From a virus: DNA of 35,885 nt. The position numbers and the translations under genes are program-made. Positions 15,322-22,859 of the stretch are shown here, piece after piece; the stretch's first letter is position 1; every line of letters begins with the position of its first letter. Under the pieces are notes generated by a model. It saw only the letters and a program-made list of their open reading frames with translations, ran no database searches and had not been told where the DNA came from. The stretch lies in IMG/VR virus record IMGVR_UViG_3300031918_000089, positions 1 through 35,885 of that record; one strand, written 5' to 3'.

Positions 15322-17124
15322 ATGGAAACTACATCTGCCAACTACAAAACTGATATAGAGAAGAAACTCAGAAACTTCTCTTACATCAAGATTATTATAA
15401 ACATGGCTGATCCTACTACAGCGGATACCAATACCACTGTAGACAATGATCATGCTTATTTCTCGGATGTAACTACTACTGATAAAGCACTGAATACCTC
15501 TAATACTTACGCAACAATGGAGCATAACAGACTTGTGTTGGATGGAACACAAGTCTGCCCTCCTGAGATTGGTGATCCTATTGATTTATATCAAGGGTAT
15601 GTAAGTTCTAGTATCAGTGATGCGTCTGGTAGCTTTCCAATATCTCCTAAGATCACTACTACATTCCCTTCCCTTGTACACTTTGCCGCCTTATCATTCG
15701 CCTTTGATGTAGCAACTGAATGTTACCCTTCTGATTTACAGATTATATCATACAATGGTGTAACTGTAGTAGAAGATATAACATGCCATCCTACTTCTTC
15801 TAAATTCATAACACCACTAGGAGTACCTTCCAGTGGGTATTGCGACAAGATTGAGGTTATCTTCAAAACAATGGTCACTCCACACCGTAGAGCAAGGATG
15901 GCATATATGGTGTTTGGACTCATGAAGGAATGGACAGATAGTACGATAACTACATCTACATTAAAGAGAGAGACAGATTTACTTAATTCAGTCCTACCAG
16001 TACACACTTTAGAGTTTACTAGCATTGACGTAAACAAGGAATACAATCTAGACAATCCTACTGGTATGTGGCAGTATATTGAGCAACTTCAACCTATCAC
16101 AATCCTGTATGGATATCAGTTGGATAGTGGCATTGTAGAATGGGTAACAGGTGGGCATATTTTTACTAATGGTGAAATGACATCTGAGTCCTCTGGTGCA
16201 CTTTCTACTATCACTTTCTTCGGAGAGTCATTACTGGAACAGTTGAAGACTACGTACTACAAGGGTGTGTATAGTGTCGCTCCTGTGTCCTTATACACTT
16301 TAGCACAGAATGTTCTTACCTTTGCTAACTTACCTGCATTATCTGATGGCAGTTCAGCTTACTACATCGATCCATCTCTATCAACGATTATGACATCATG
16401 TCCTCTTCCTGAGAAGCAAGTGAACGAATTACTTCAATTGATTGCAAATGCAGGAAGATGCGTACTCTACACAGACAGGGATGGTAGGATTAACATCAGG
16501 CACATTGATGAGACATTAGTTGACTTTACTCTTGACTTTGATAACATGAAGACTATTCCGAAAGTCAACAAGATACCTGCTCTCCTATCAGTATCTACCT
16601 CGTATGTCTCACTAAAGGTTGAAGCAACTACTTCCTCTATGATACGCTCAGATTTTAGTCTTACAACAAATACTCAATACACACTAGCGTATGGTAGTGA
16701 AGCAGTTGGTAGTTCTTATACCGTAACTGGAACTTTGGTCGTAGTAGGTGCTCCTGTGTATTATGCACACTCTTGTGTTATAACACTCAATGGCATTGGT
16801 ACACTTGAGGTACTAGGATACAAGATCAACAGATCAGAAATACCTACTAAACTAATGGTAGGTGCAGTAGGTTATGATTGTCCTATGGCAAATGAGTTGA
16901 TCAATAACCTCGCGGACGCTACCGCTTATGCCTCATGGGTGTCTTCAATTCTGTCACGAAGTAATGAATATGCACTAACTGATAGAGGCTACCCCGAACT
17001 TGATACACTTGATACGATCAATGTACAAACACTTTTCTCTGCTAGTATTGAAGCCACTGTTGTAAAGCATAAACTAATGTATAATGGTGCTCTGTCTGCT
17101 GAAACAACAGTACTCTCGAAATGA
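15322..17124 (+). CDS. Baseplate hub / tail tip protein (Tal-like)
   Basis: 600 aa from the ATG at 15322, with GGGG upstream and 2 bases after the previous stop. The N-terminal 230 residues are beta-rich. The middle (LYTLAQNVLTFANLPAL..., then KQVNELLQLIANAGRCVLYTDRDGRINI at about 370-400) resembles the hub fold of gp27/Tal-like proteins, where that RDGRI(N) strand is common. No peptidase motif is visible, so it is probably structural only. It sits between the Dit-like protein and the fibre genes. Confidence 0.75.
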   Translation: METTSANYKTDIEKKLRNFSYIKIIINMADPTTADTNTTVDNDHAYFSDVTTTDKALNTSNTYATMEHNRLVLDGTQVCPPEIGDPIDLYQGYVSSSISDASGSFPISPKITTTFPSLVHFAALSFAFDVATECYPSDLQIISYNGVTVVEDITCHPTSSKFITPLGVPSSGYCDKIEVIFKTMVTPHRRARMAYMVFGLMKEWTDSTITTSTLKRETDLLNSVLPVHTLEFTSIDVNKEYNLDNPTGMWQYIEQLQPITILYGYQLDSGIVEWVTGGHIFTNGEMTSESSGALSTITFFGESLLEQLKTTYYKGVYSVAPVSLYTLAQNVLTFANLPALSDGSSAYYIDPSLSTIMTSCPLPEKQVNELLQLIANAGRCVLYTDRDGRINIRHIDETLVDFTLDFDNMKTIPKVNKIPALLSVSTSYVSLKVEATTSSMIRSDFSLTTNTQYTLAYGSEAVGSSYTVTGTLVVVGAPVYYAHSCVITLNGIGTLEVLGYKINRSEIPTKLMVGAVGYDCPMANELINNLADATAYASWVSSILSRSNEYALTDRGYPELDTLDTINVQTLFSASIEATVVKHKLMYNGALSAETTVLSK

Positions 17125-17133
17125 GGTGATCTA

Positions 17134-17574
17134 ATGGCATGGACAACACCAATCACTGATAGAACATTAGCAGATATTGAGTATGCTATTACTCATCAGG
17201 ATGCAGTACTAGACCTGAAAGGTGCATGGAATATATCAGACATCAATCGTATTATTGACAACACGGACTATCTTAAAACGCAACTTAATAACTACGGTTA
17301 CTTCTTTCCATATACTACTCTTACGCATCTAGTGGAGACTGACTTTCCATTCGATGCTAGTTTCGTTACAGTATTGAAGACTAATGTTATCTCAATGGTA
17401 GATGCTTTTTACAAGCAGGGCAATCCTACTATCGTTATTAACACTAATCCTACATACACTATGGCAAATAGCATTGAGATCAACCTACAGAGCACACTGG
17501 ATTTACTCACGTTGCTACCTCAGAGTTTCAGGCGTTGTGGTACATTCTCTTGTGGTACAGACTTTAGATTATAA
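17134..17574 (+). CDS. Baseplate/tail-tip protein, upper baseplate type
   Basis: 146 aa, MAWTTPITDRTLADIEYAI... with ISDINRIIDNTDYLKTQLNNYG. The W.TP.TDRT.AD start and the DINRI..N..YL motif recur in small baseplate-region proteins of Bacillota phages. The rest is helical, with a C-terminal Thr/Cys-rich end. GAGGTGAT precedes the start. The exact role is unknown; a structural link between hub and fibre is inferred. Confidence 0.65.
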   Translation: MAWTTPITDRTLADIEYAITHQDAVLDLKGAWNISDINRIIDNTDYLKTQLNNYGYFFPYTTLTHLVETDFPFDASFVTVLKTNVISMVDAFYKQGNPTIVINTNPTYTMANSIEINLQSTLDLLTLLPQSFRRCGTFSCGTDFRL

Positions 17575-17585
17575 GGAGGAATTGC

Positions 17586-18044
17586 ATGGCTTACGTAAAG
17601 ACCAACTGGTCAGATAAGGTAGTATCAACACCTAACAAATACAGAGACCAAAATAATGTTCCTTATACTTTCACACCAGATGAAGGTGTAGTAACTAGTG
17701 CAGGTACTCCTGTTAGTGCAGGTAATCTCAACAAGATAGAGAGTGGACTATATGATGCATCTGTTCTACTTGATGCTGTTGTTGGTATTAAAACTGTTAC
17801 ACTATCTACTGCATGGTCAGGAACTTCTGCACCATATACTCAAGTAGTAACAGTCTCTGGCGTGACGGCTAATGATGAGCCAATTATATCACCAATATAT
17901 AGTTCAACTCTTGCTACTGCATTACTAGAAAAAGATGCATGGTCTATGGTTAACAAAGCAGTAACAGGAACAGACTCAATTACTTTTACATGCTTTGAAG
18001 ATAAGCCTGTTACTGCAATCACTGTTCAAGTAAAGGGGGTGTAA
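17586..18044 (+). CDS. Tail fibre / baseplate protein (N-terminal attachment type)
   Basis: 152 aa. The first 50 residues contain NKYRDQNNVPYTFTPDEG and AGTPVSAGNLNKIESGLYDA, a recognisable tail-fibre attachment motif (GTP..A.NLN.(I/M)E.G) in Gram-positive phages. The C-terminal half (KTVTLSTAWSGTSAPYTQVV) is a beta-sandwich-like domain also seen in fibres. AAGGAGG precedes it. It probably anchors the receptor-binding protein that follows. Confidence 0.75.
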   Translation: MAYVKTNWSDKVVSTPNKYRDQNNVPYTFTPDEGVVTSAGTPVSAGNLNKIESGLYDASVLLDAVVGIKTVTLSTAWSGTSAPYTQVVTVSGVTANDEPIISPIYSSTLATALLEKDAWSMVNKAVTGTDSITFTCFEDKPVTAITVQVKGV

Positions 18045-18047
18045 CCT

Positions 18048-19142
18048 TTGGGAAATGCAATACTAATGGGAAATGGTGGTAGCGCTCAGTTTATTAAGGG
18101 AAGGAAGATACTGGAAGTAGCAGACATCAGTTCTAATACACCTATGTTATTCTGCGGTGATTACGGTTACTCATGGTCTGGTGCAGTATTAAGTATCTTT
18201 CGTCTACATTATAGTAAAAGAACGTATACCTTGTTAGGCACTGTCACTCCAATAGCCTCTAAAGTTATACTTACTGCTTTCGCTACACCTGATAATAGTA
18301 GAGTATACCTTGTAATAGGTACTACCTCATCCACTGCACCTTACTATTTAGCAGAAATAAACGTTTCTGCTAGAACTTCAATAACACGAGTAACTAGTGC
18401 ATCTAACTTAGTTGGAATATTGTATGCTAATGACACCTATATCTATTACAGTGATGGTACAAATATGTATAAAGCATTAGTAGCTACTTTTGCTACAGTA
18501 ACGTCTCTTTCAGGTGGTGCATCGGATTCTGAATTGTACGATACTAATACAAGACAGTTATCACCAGATGGAAATACACTACTATTTTGTCAAGTGTTTA
18601 GAAATAACTGGACTTATACAACCTTTAACTTAACCACCTTAGTTCGTACTACTATGTATAGATCACCCGGTGATACTAATCAGCGTATCTCTGGTGGAGT
18701 GTTTATTGATAACACTTACGCATACATCCTTGGAACTTATCAAGGTTATGGGGCTAGAACATTATATAAATGCTTACTATCAACTGGTGCAACAATAGCC
18801 ACATGGTACAGTATTTCATCTTTGACTAATGTATGTGATTCACCAATAAGCGTTTCGTCATTATCTTTTGATTCTTTGTTTATGCTAGATGCTAAGAACT
18901 CTGAAATGTATATAAAAGTGACTACCAGTGCAACTCCACTGGAAGGTGTACTTCTGTGCATTGATATCACTACCATGAACATAGTAGACATTATTACCCT
19001 AGGAAAAGCAATTGGTGCATCTTCATACTCTCTTGGGAATCCATATGTTCAATCCTCATTCTCCAACTATGGAAAACCAACCTCTGTACTCTATGTTTAT
19101 GACAGTCAACTTATGAAAACTAAAGTTATATTAAGAAAGTGA
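18048..19142 (+). CDS. Putative receptor-binding / fibre protein (beta-propeller-like)
   Basis: 364 aa from a TTG at 18048 behind AAAGGGGGTG. The sequence is all-beta, with repeating strands and turns such as GDYGYSWSGAVLSIFRL, TPDNSRVYLVIG, NDTYIYYSDGTNMY and LSPDGNTLLFCQVF. These recur roughly every 45-50 residues and suggest a beta-propeller. No enzymatic motif is seen. Gene position after the attachment protein and before the lysis genes points to host-surface recognition. Lower conservation would be expected here than in its neighbours. Confidence 0.6.
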   Translation: MGNAILMGNGGSAQFIKGRKILEVADISSNTPMLFCGDYGYSWSGAVLSIFRLHYSKRTYTLLGTVTPIASKVILTAFATPDNSRVYLVIGTTSSTAPYYLAEINVSARTSITRVTSASNLVGILYANDTYIYYSDGTNMYKALVATFATVTSLSGGASDSELYDTNTRQLSPDGNTLLFCQVFRNNWTYTTFNLTTLVRTTMYRSPGDTNQRISGGVFIDNTYAYILGTYQGYGARTLYKCLLSTGATIATWYSISSLTNVCDSPISVSSLSFDSLFMLDAKNSEMYIKVTTSATPLEGVLLCIDITTMNIVDIITLGKAIGASSYSLGNPYVQSSFSNYGKPTSVLYVYDSQLMKTKVILRK

Positions 19143-19150
19143 GGTTCATT

Positions 19151-19477
19151 ATGATCTTTTTAAAAATAGACTCTGATAACAAGGTTACTACAATTTACTA
19201 CTACCCATTTGATTTGGAGTATGGTTTGCATCAAACTGAGGAGGAACTACTCTCTGTAGGTTACTTAGTAGATAGTATACCTGATCCGGAAGTTCGTGAC
19301 AACTACGCTCCTACACTATATTATAACCCTGTTGAAAAGACATTTTATTACGTCTATACTCAAATTAACGTACCCGTAATAGAACCAACTACTTCTGATC
19401 TAGCCGCAACACAGACAGTGATTATGGAAGTACTCGCTACTATGTGTGAAGGTTTAATCACTAATGGACTAATGTAA
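19151..19477 (+). CDS. XkdW-like small tail protein
   Basis: 108 aa from the ATG at 19151 (GAGGT upstream). MIFLKIDSDNKVTTIYYYPFDLEYGL... with a VEKTFYYVYT strand, then a TTSDLAATQTVIMEVLATMCEGLIT helix. It resembles the small XkdW-type proteins found downstream of fibre genes; the C-terminal helix probably packs against fibres. The role is unknown. Confidence 0.55.
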   Translation: MIFLKIDSDNKVTTIYYYPFDLEYGLHQTEEELLSVGYLVDSIPDPEVRDNYAPTLYYNPVEKTFYYVYTQINVPVIEPTTSDLAATQTVIMEVLATMCEGLITNGLM

Positions 19478-19491
19478 GAAGGGAGATTAAC

Positions 19492-19623
19492 ATGGTTGAG
19501 ATGTATGTAAGACTAGTCAGAGAGGGGAGGCGTGTACTTGAAGACTTTGAAGGTAACACAATCCCACTCGTACCCGAACGGTATCGGTCGCAGGTTGCAG
19601 AGATCATTAATGCTGTTGCTTGA
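19492..19623 (+). CDS. CD1375-like small protein, copy 1
   Basis: 43 aa: MVEMYVRLVREGRRVLEDFE..., then VPERYRSQVAEIINAV. This fits the CD1375 family of very short phage proteins (MVEMYV.L...G.R.....VPE..R..V). GAAGGGAG lies 6 nt before the ATG. It is too short for the usual ORF cut-off. It is followed by a second, related copy at 19655, suggesting duplication. Function unknown; the family lies between tail and lysis genes. Confidence 0.75.
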   Translation: MVEMYVRLVREGRRVLEDFEGNTIPLVPERYRSQVAEIINAVA

Positions 19624-19654
19624 CGTAATTAAGTTTTTGCTGAAAGGAGGAAGT

Positions 19655-19816
19655 ATGATTATGATTGACATGTATGTAGCTTTGGTCATTGCGAAACGCA
19701 GAACACTCGTTCCTGATTCTGGTGTTGTTCTTGTTCCTGCAAGATATCAGGATGCAGTAAGAGTTGAGTTGAGAGCACTGGGATTGGACGATGCAGGAGA
19801 TCCCCTTGTAGTGTAA
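19655..19816 (+). CDS. CD1375-like small protein, copy 2
   Basis: 53 aa from the ATG at 19655 (AAAGGAGG only 4 nt away); the second ATG at 19661 (10 nt) would align it exactly with copy 1 (MIDMYVALV against MVEMYVRLV). It has a VPARYQDAVRVELRALGLDD end that extends past copy 1. The two copies share the MYV.LV..(R).....VP.RY...V skeleton. Confidence 0.7.
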   Translation: MIMIDMYVALVIAKRRTLVPDSGVVLVPARYQDAVRVELRALGLDDAGDPLVV

Positions 19817-19870
19817 GGAGACATATGGTGTATATTAGGAGTCCTACTATACCTAACAGGGGGATTGGTT

Positions 19871-20185
19871 ATGAGCGAAAATGAAGTCGCGTCTCTTACT
19901 CGTAAACTAGACGATATTAATGATATTGTTATAGCTATTAGTGAGAGACTAAAAGATTTACCAGAAATGAAAGTTACTGTTAGCGATCATGATAAGAAGC
20001 TAATAGCAATGGACTACGAGAACAGACAATTTAGACAGCACTGTAAAGATGTGCAATTATCTAAAGAGGAGTTCAATAAGAGAACTGCCATAAACTGGGG
20101 TAATGTAAAGACCACGATAATAGGAACTGTTATATCAGGTCTGCTTATGTTATTACTAGGACTATACTTAGGCAATGTCTTTTAA
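19871..20185 (+). CDS. XhlA-like holin-associated membrane protein
   Basis: 104 aa from the ATG at 19871, with AGGGGG upstream. A charged helical/coiled-coil domain (residues 5-75) ends in one C-terminal membrane segment (TTIIGTVISGLLMLLLGLYLG). This is the XhlA/haemolysin layout found next to holins in Bacillus-type phages, where it helps the holin disrupt the membrane. It sits just upstream of the holin and endolysin. Confidence 0.7.
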   Translation: MSENEVASLTRKLDDINDIVIAISERLKDLPEMKVTVSDHDKKLIAMDYENRQFRQHCKDVQLSKEEFNKRTAINWGNVKTTIIGTVISGLLMLLLGLYLGNVF

Positions 20186-20203
20186 TACAAAGGAGGGCGA
20201 AAC

Positions 20204-20401
20204 ATGACACAGAAAAGATGGTACTCTAAAATCTCATGGGTAGCAGTCGTATCCATTATCATGCTTGTAATGAGCAATTATGGTATCTATGATATGATTG
20301 GCATGACATCTACAGTCTTCAAGAGTCTCGTTGACCTTGTTTTTGTAGTGTTAGCATCGGTTGGTATCTTCAATAATCCAACCAGTAAGGAGAATTGGTA
20401 A
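20204..20401 (+). CDS. Holin (phi-LC3-like)
   Basis: 65 aa with two membrane segments (residues about 9-27, WVAVVSIIMLVMSNYG; and about 40-57, SLVDLVFVVLASVGI) separated by a short loop, and the C-terminal signature GIFNNPTSKENW close to the phi-LC3 family (GI..(D/N)PT....W). It forms membrane holes to time lysis. A strong AAAGGAGG site. Its stop overlaps the endolysin start by one base. Confidence 0.88.
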   Translation: MTQKRWYSKISWVAVVSIIMLVMSNYGIYDMIGMTSTVFKSLVDLVFVVLASVGIFNNPTSKENW

Positions 20402-21216
20402 TGCTTACGAACCTATCATTAGTCGAGTTTGGTATCTCGTGTCTCGGCACTGGTTACGTTTATGGAACTAATGGTCAGATGTGTACTGCCAAACTCATTG
20501 AAGCGAAGAGACTGCAATACAAGGATATTGCAGGTTCTTCCTTCTTCGATGGTAACAATGGTAAGACATACGCTGACCGCTGTAAGCGTTGGATTGGACA
20601 CATGGTTCGTGACTGTTCTGGTCTTATTGACGAACCTCTCGGAGTTGACAAATCTGCGCATGGTTACTACTTAGAGAGCACTAAGAAAGGTGCTATTACA
20701 CAAGAACCGGAAGTGCTCGGTGTATTACTCTTTATGATGAACTCCGAAGGTCATGTATTCCATGTGGGTATGTATGTAGGTAATGGTGATGCTATAGAAT
20801 CCCGTGGAGTTGACTATGGTGTCGTCAGAACTAAACTAACAGAGCGTAAGTGGACACACTACGGTTTCTGTTCTATAGTTGACTATGGTGCAAAGGAGAG
20901 TGACGAAGTGCTTAAAATCGGATCAAAAGGAGACGCAGTAAACGCTCTAAAAGTAAGTTTGAATACTATTGGTTATCAACTGCCATATGATGGTAACTTC
21001 GATCAGGCTCTGGCTGATGTAATCAGCTACGAGCAGGGTAAGAATGGTCTTGAAGTAACAGGTACGTATACTGATCAGTTTGCTCTCAGACTGGCTGAGT
21101 TGATTTACAACAAGAGTCAGGCTAAGAATACACCGGAGAACATCAAGTACATTGCAGAAGCAAACAAGTATAAGAATGCTCTTGCTTCTATCAGTGCAAT
21201 TGTTAAGCAGTATTGA
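20401..21216 (+). CDS. Endolysin: NlpC/P60 peptidase plus peptidoglycan-binding domain
   Basis: 271 aa from the ATG at 20401 (TAATG overlap with the holin). Residues about 5-155 form an NlpC/P60-type cysteine peptidase: catalytic Cys72 in RDCSGL, His121 in GHVFHVGMYVG, and a C-terminal WTHYGF. It cleaves peptide stems of the cell wall. Residues about 161-220 (LKIGSKGDAVNALKVSLNTIG to LRLAELIYN) are a PG_binding_1 repeat. The C-terminal helix (about 225-271) is of unknown role. It is the last gene of the late operon. Confidence 0.92.
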   Translation: MLTNLSLVEFGISCLGTGYVYGTNGQMCTAKLIEAKRLQYKDIAGSSFFDGNNGKTYADRCKRWIGHMVRDCSGLIDEPLGVDKSAHGYYLESTKKGAITQEPEVLGVLLFMMNSEGHVFHVGMYVGNGDAIESRGVDYGVVRTKLTERKWTHYGFCSIVDYGAKESDEVLKIGSKGDAVNALKVSLNTIGYQLPYDGNFDQALADVISYEQGKNGLEVTGTYTDQFALRLAELIYNKSQAKNTPENIKYIAEANKYKNALASISAIVKQY

Positions 21217-21233
21217 TCTCAGATCACTACAAC

Positions 21234-21271
21234 AAAAAAGAGAAGCATGTGAGTGCTTCCCTTTTTTTTTT
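21234..21271. terminator. Bidirectional intrinsic terminator between converging operons
   Basis: GAAGCA (21242-21247), loop TGTGAG, TGCTTC (21254-21259), flanked by an A-run (21234-21239) and a T-run (21262-21271), which extend the stem with one mismatch. It works as a terminator for the + strand late operon (ends 21216) and, by its A/T symmetry, for the - strand run that ends at 21270. Confidence 0.88.
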
Positions 21272-21464
21272 ATTCCTCTGTAGTATATTTATTTACCACA
21301 TAGCAAGTTGCGTCAACCTTTACATTCATTAGTGTCAGTTTAACAATAGGAAAGCATTTTGGCTCTACTATAAGTGTTAATCCCACTACATTCTGCATCT
21401 CGTGACCATCAATAAAGACTTTACCTCTTCCCTGTTCATCCAGTTTGATAGCTACTTCACTCAT
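21270..21464 (-). CDS. Hypothetical phage protein
   Basis: 64 aa, MSEVAIKLDEQGRGKVFIDG... then EMQNVVGLTLIVEP. It looks like a small beta-sandwich with the pattern (I/V).+D..G.GKVFIDG, which I have seen in small Bacillota phage proteins of unknown function. GAGGAAT precedes the ATG, which overlaps the previous gene's stop by 4 nt. It is the last gene of the - strand run and its stop abuts the terminator. Confidence 0.75.
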   Translation of the reverse strand: MSEVAIKLDEQGRGKVFIDGHEMQNVVGLTLIVEPKCFPIVKLTLMNVKVDATCYVVNKYTTEE

Positions 21465-21871
21465 TTTCTATTCCTCAAATAGTATCGCAGATGCAGATAA
21501 GCATCCTTTGTGTGCTCTGTGCACTCCTTGCCAGTAATCTGTTTCAGTAGTATGAAGTTATCATCAAGACCACCACTGTACTTCTTCTTATCAGCACCCT
21601 GTATGATAGGTGTAATCTCTACCATTTGACACCAGAGTTTAATTACTCCTATAACCTCCACTGGATAAAAGGTATTGAATGATAGACTCTTTGCTTTATC
21701 AGGGTAAAGTGCAAAGCGTTCTAGTATTACTACTGTAGGTTCTAGTGTCTCTAACATCACATACATATCAGTAAGAGACTCTGGAATTGTACCACCTTTT
21801 ATCTCCTTAGTAACATCGTCGTAGAACACCCACCCTGTACTATTTCCGGGATCTAATGCTATAATCTTCAT
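21461..21871 (-). CDS. RuvC-like Holliday junction resolvase / RNase H-fold nuclease
   Basis: 136 aa. Motifs: D7 in IIALDPGNSTGW, E51 in TVVILERFAL, D123 in HTKDAYLHL, the acidic triad of the RuvC fold. Such phage nucleases resolve branched DNA before packaging. The fold is short but complete. GGAGGG precedes the ATG; it overlaps its downstream neighbour by 4 nt. It may work with the recombination genes at 31132-32845. Confidence 0.8.
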   Translation of the reverse strand: MKIIALDPGNSTGWVFYDDVTKEIKGGTIPESLTDMYVMLETLEPTVVILERFALYPDKAKSLSFNTFYPVEVIGVIKLWCQMVEITPIIQGADKKKYSGGLDDNFILLKQITGKECTEHTKDAYLHLRYYLRNRK

Positions 21872-22079
21872 AATGATCCCTCCCTAGACTACAGTAATGC
21901 TCAAAAAAATACTCTACATGCCTCTCATACTTAACTGTCCTACAATCATGATCACACTTACAGTAATCACAGTACCATCTTCCTGCACATGACCTATACA
22001 TACTAAAGATACTCTTTAGAATATACTCAGCAATAGGTTTGACATAGTACTGATATTTAGTTAACTTCTCAGGATTCAT
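21840..22079 (-). CDS. Hypothetical Cys/His-rich protein
   Basis: 79 aa from the ATG at 22079, with GGAGG 6 nt upstream. The central stretch WYCDYCKCDHDCRTVKYERH contains five Cys/His candidates for zinc binding, followed by FFEHYC. It may be a small zinc-binding protein. The frame stays open upstream but has no ribosome binding site there. It overlaps both neighbours (11 and 32 nt). Confidence 0.7.
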   Translation of the reverse strand: MNPEKLTKYQYYVKPIAEYILKSIFSMYRSCAGRWYCDYCKCDHDCRTVKYERHVEYFFEHYCSLGRDHYEDYSIRSRK

Positions 22080-22386
22080 TGTGCGCCTCCATGTAGATAA
22101 CCTTCTTATTATGCTTCTTAGCATATGCTATCTCAGATCTAGTACTGTCACCCATGTAATCACCTTTGTTTATTACATAGATAGCATCAGACATATCAAT
22201 CTTTCGCTTATGCATATCATCCAACATAATCTTCTGTTCCTCAGTGAAGACATCACCAGAATGACCGAAGCATCCAACGGAAATTACTAGGAAGCCATTG
22301 AGTGTCAAGTCCTTCTGTGCGCTCATAAACTCTTCCTTAAACCTAGTACTTCCACACAACGTTATAATCTTATACTTACCAATCAT
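22069..22386 (-). CDS. Deoxyribosyltransferase-like / DUF4406-like protein
   Basis: 105 aa, MIGKYKIITLCGSTRFKEEF... with a Rossmann-like CGSTRF loop, DAIYVINKGDYMGDSTRSEI and AYAKKHNKKVIYME. This is the nucleoside 2-deoxyribosyltransferase superfamily / DUF4406 pattern: N-terminal strand-loop, then D.(I/V)....(G)D(Y)......E(I/L)..A...K. A role in nucleotide metabolism is plausible; no substrate can be read. It follows the dATP/dGTP diphosphohydrolase-like gene with a 4-nt overlap. Confidence 0.75.
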   Translation of the reverse strand: MIGKYKIITLCGSTRFKEEFMSAQKDLTLNGFLVISVGCFGHSGDVFTEEQKIMLDDMHKRKIDMSDAIYVINKGDYMGDSTRSEIAYAKKHNKKVIYMEAHNES

Positions 22387-22859
22387 TTGTCCTGTACCTC
22401 CATCTTCTGAAACTCAATTAGAAATGACACATTACACGCTATGTGATCTATATGTAGAAAACCAGACTCAGCATCTACACTATTCGGATCACGAAGATAC
22501 TCGCATAGATGTCTCATAAGAGCATCCTTATATCTCCATGCCTCTACTGTCTTCCAGTTATCAGGGTCACCATACTTATCTACACCATAACCACGTATTC
22601 TAGCTACTGCTTCAATTAGTGAAGGTGGTACTAGTGACATGCGAAGTTTTCCTTCATCGCTCTTTGCCCCCCACTTACCTTCTACTTTAGTAGCATACTC
22701 TTTGTTAACGAAGTCATTAGCTAGTTTCTTTGATAGTGCGTTAGCATTTGATACAGCCTCATCAATAGTCTCCATACCTAGTATACCTTTTAAGGCGTCT
22801 GTTGTATCAACCGTAGGTCTTTTATTCTTCCTCTTACCATTAGAAAGATAGAATGGCAT
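22383..22859 (-). CDS. dATP/dGTP diphosphohydrolase-like (DUF5664)
   Basis: 158 aa. The C-terminal 100 residues have the family signature: WGAKSDEGKLRMSLVPPSLI, then EAVARIRGYGVDKYG and the segment around DAESGFLHIDHIACNVSFLI. Related to MazG-like all-alpha pyrophosphatases (PF18909). It would remove or rebalance purine deoxynucleotides during phage replication. It overlaps the SNF2 helicase stop by 20 nt; AAAGGAGG upstream. The first 50 residues are variable. Confidence 0.8.
   Translation of the reverse strand: MPFYLSNGKRKNKRPTVDTTDALKGILGMETIDEAVSNANALSKKLANDFVNKEYATKVEGKWGAKSDEGKLRMSLVPPSLIEAVARIRGYGVDKYGDPDNWKTVEAWRYKDALMRHLCEYLRDPNSVDAESGFLHIDHIACNVSFLIEFQKMEVQDK

Noticed and set aside
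19825-19884. 19-codon ORF with AAGGAG between the second CD1375-like gene and the XhlA-like gene
   Set aside because: Very short, overlaps the start of the next gene, and shows no pattern; kept out of the gene list.
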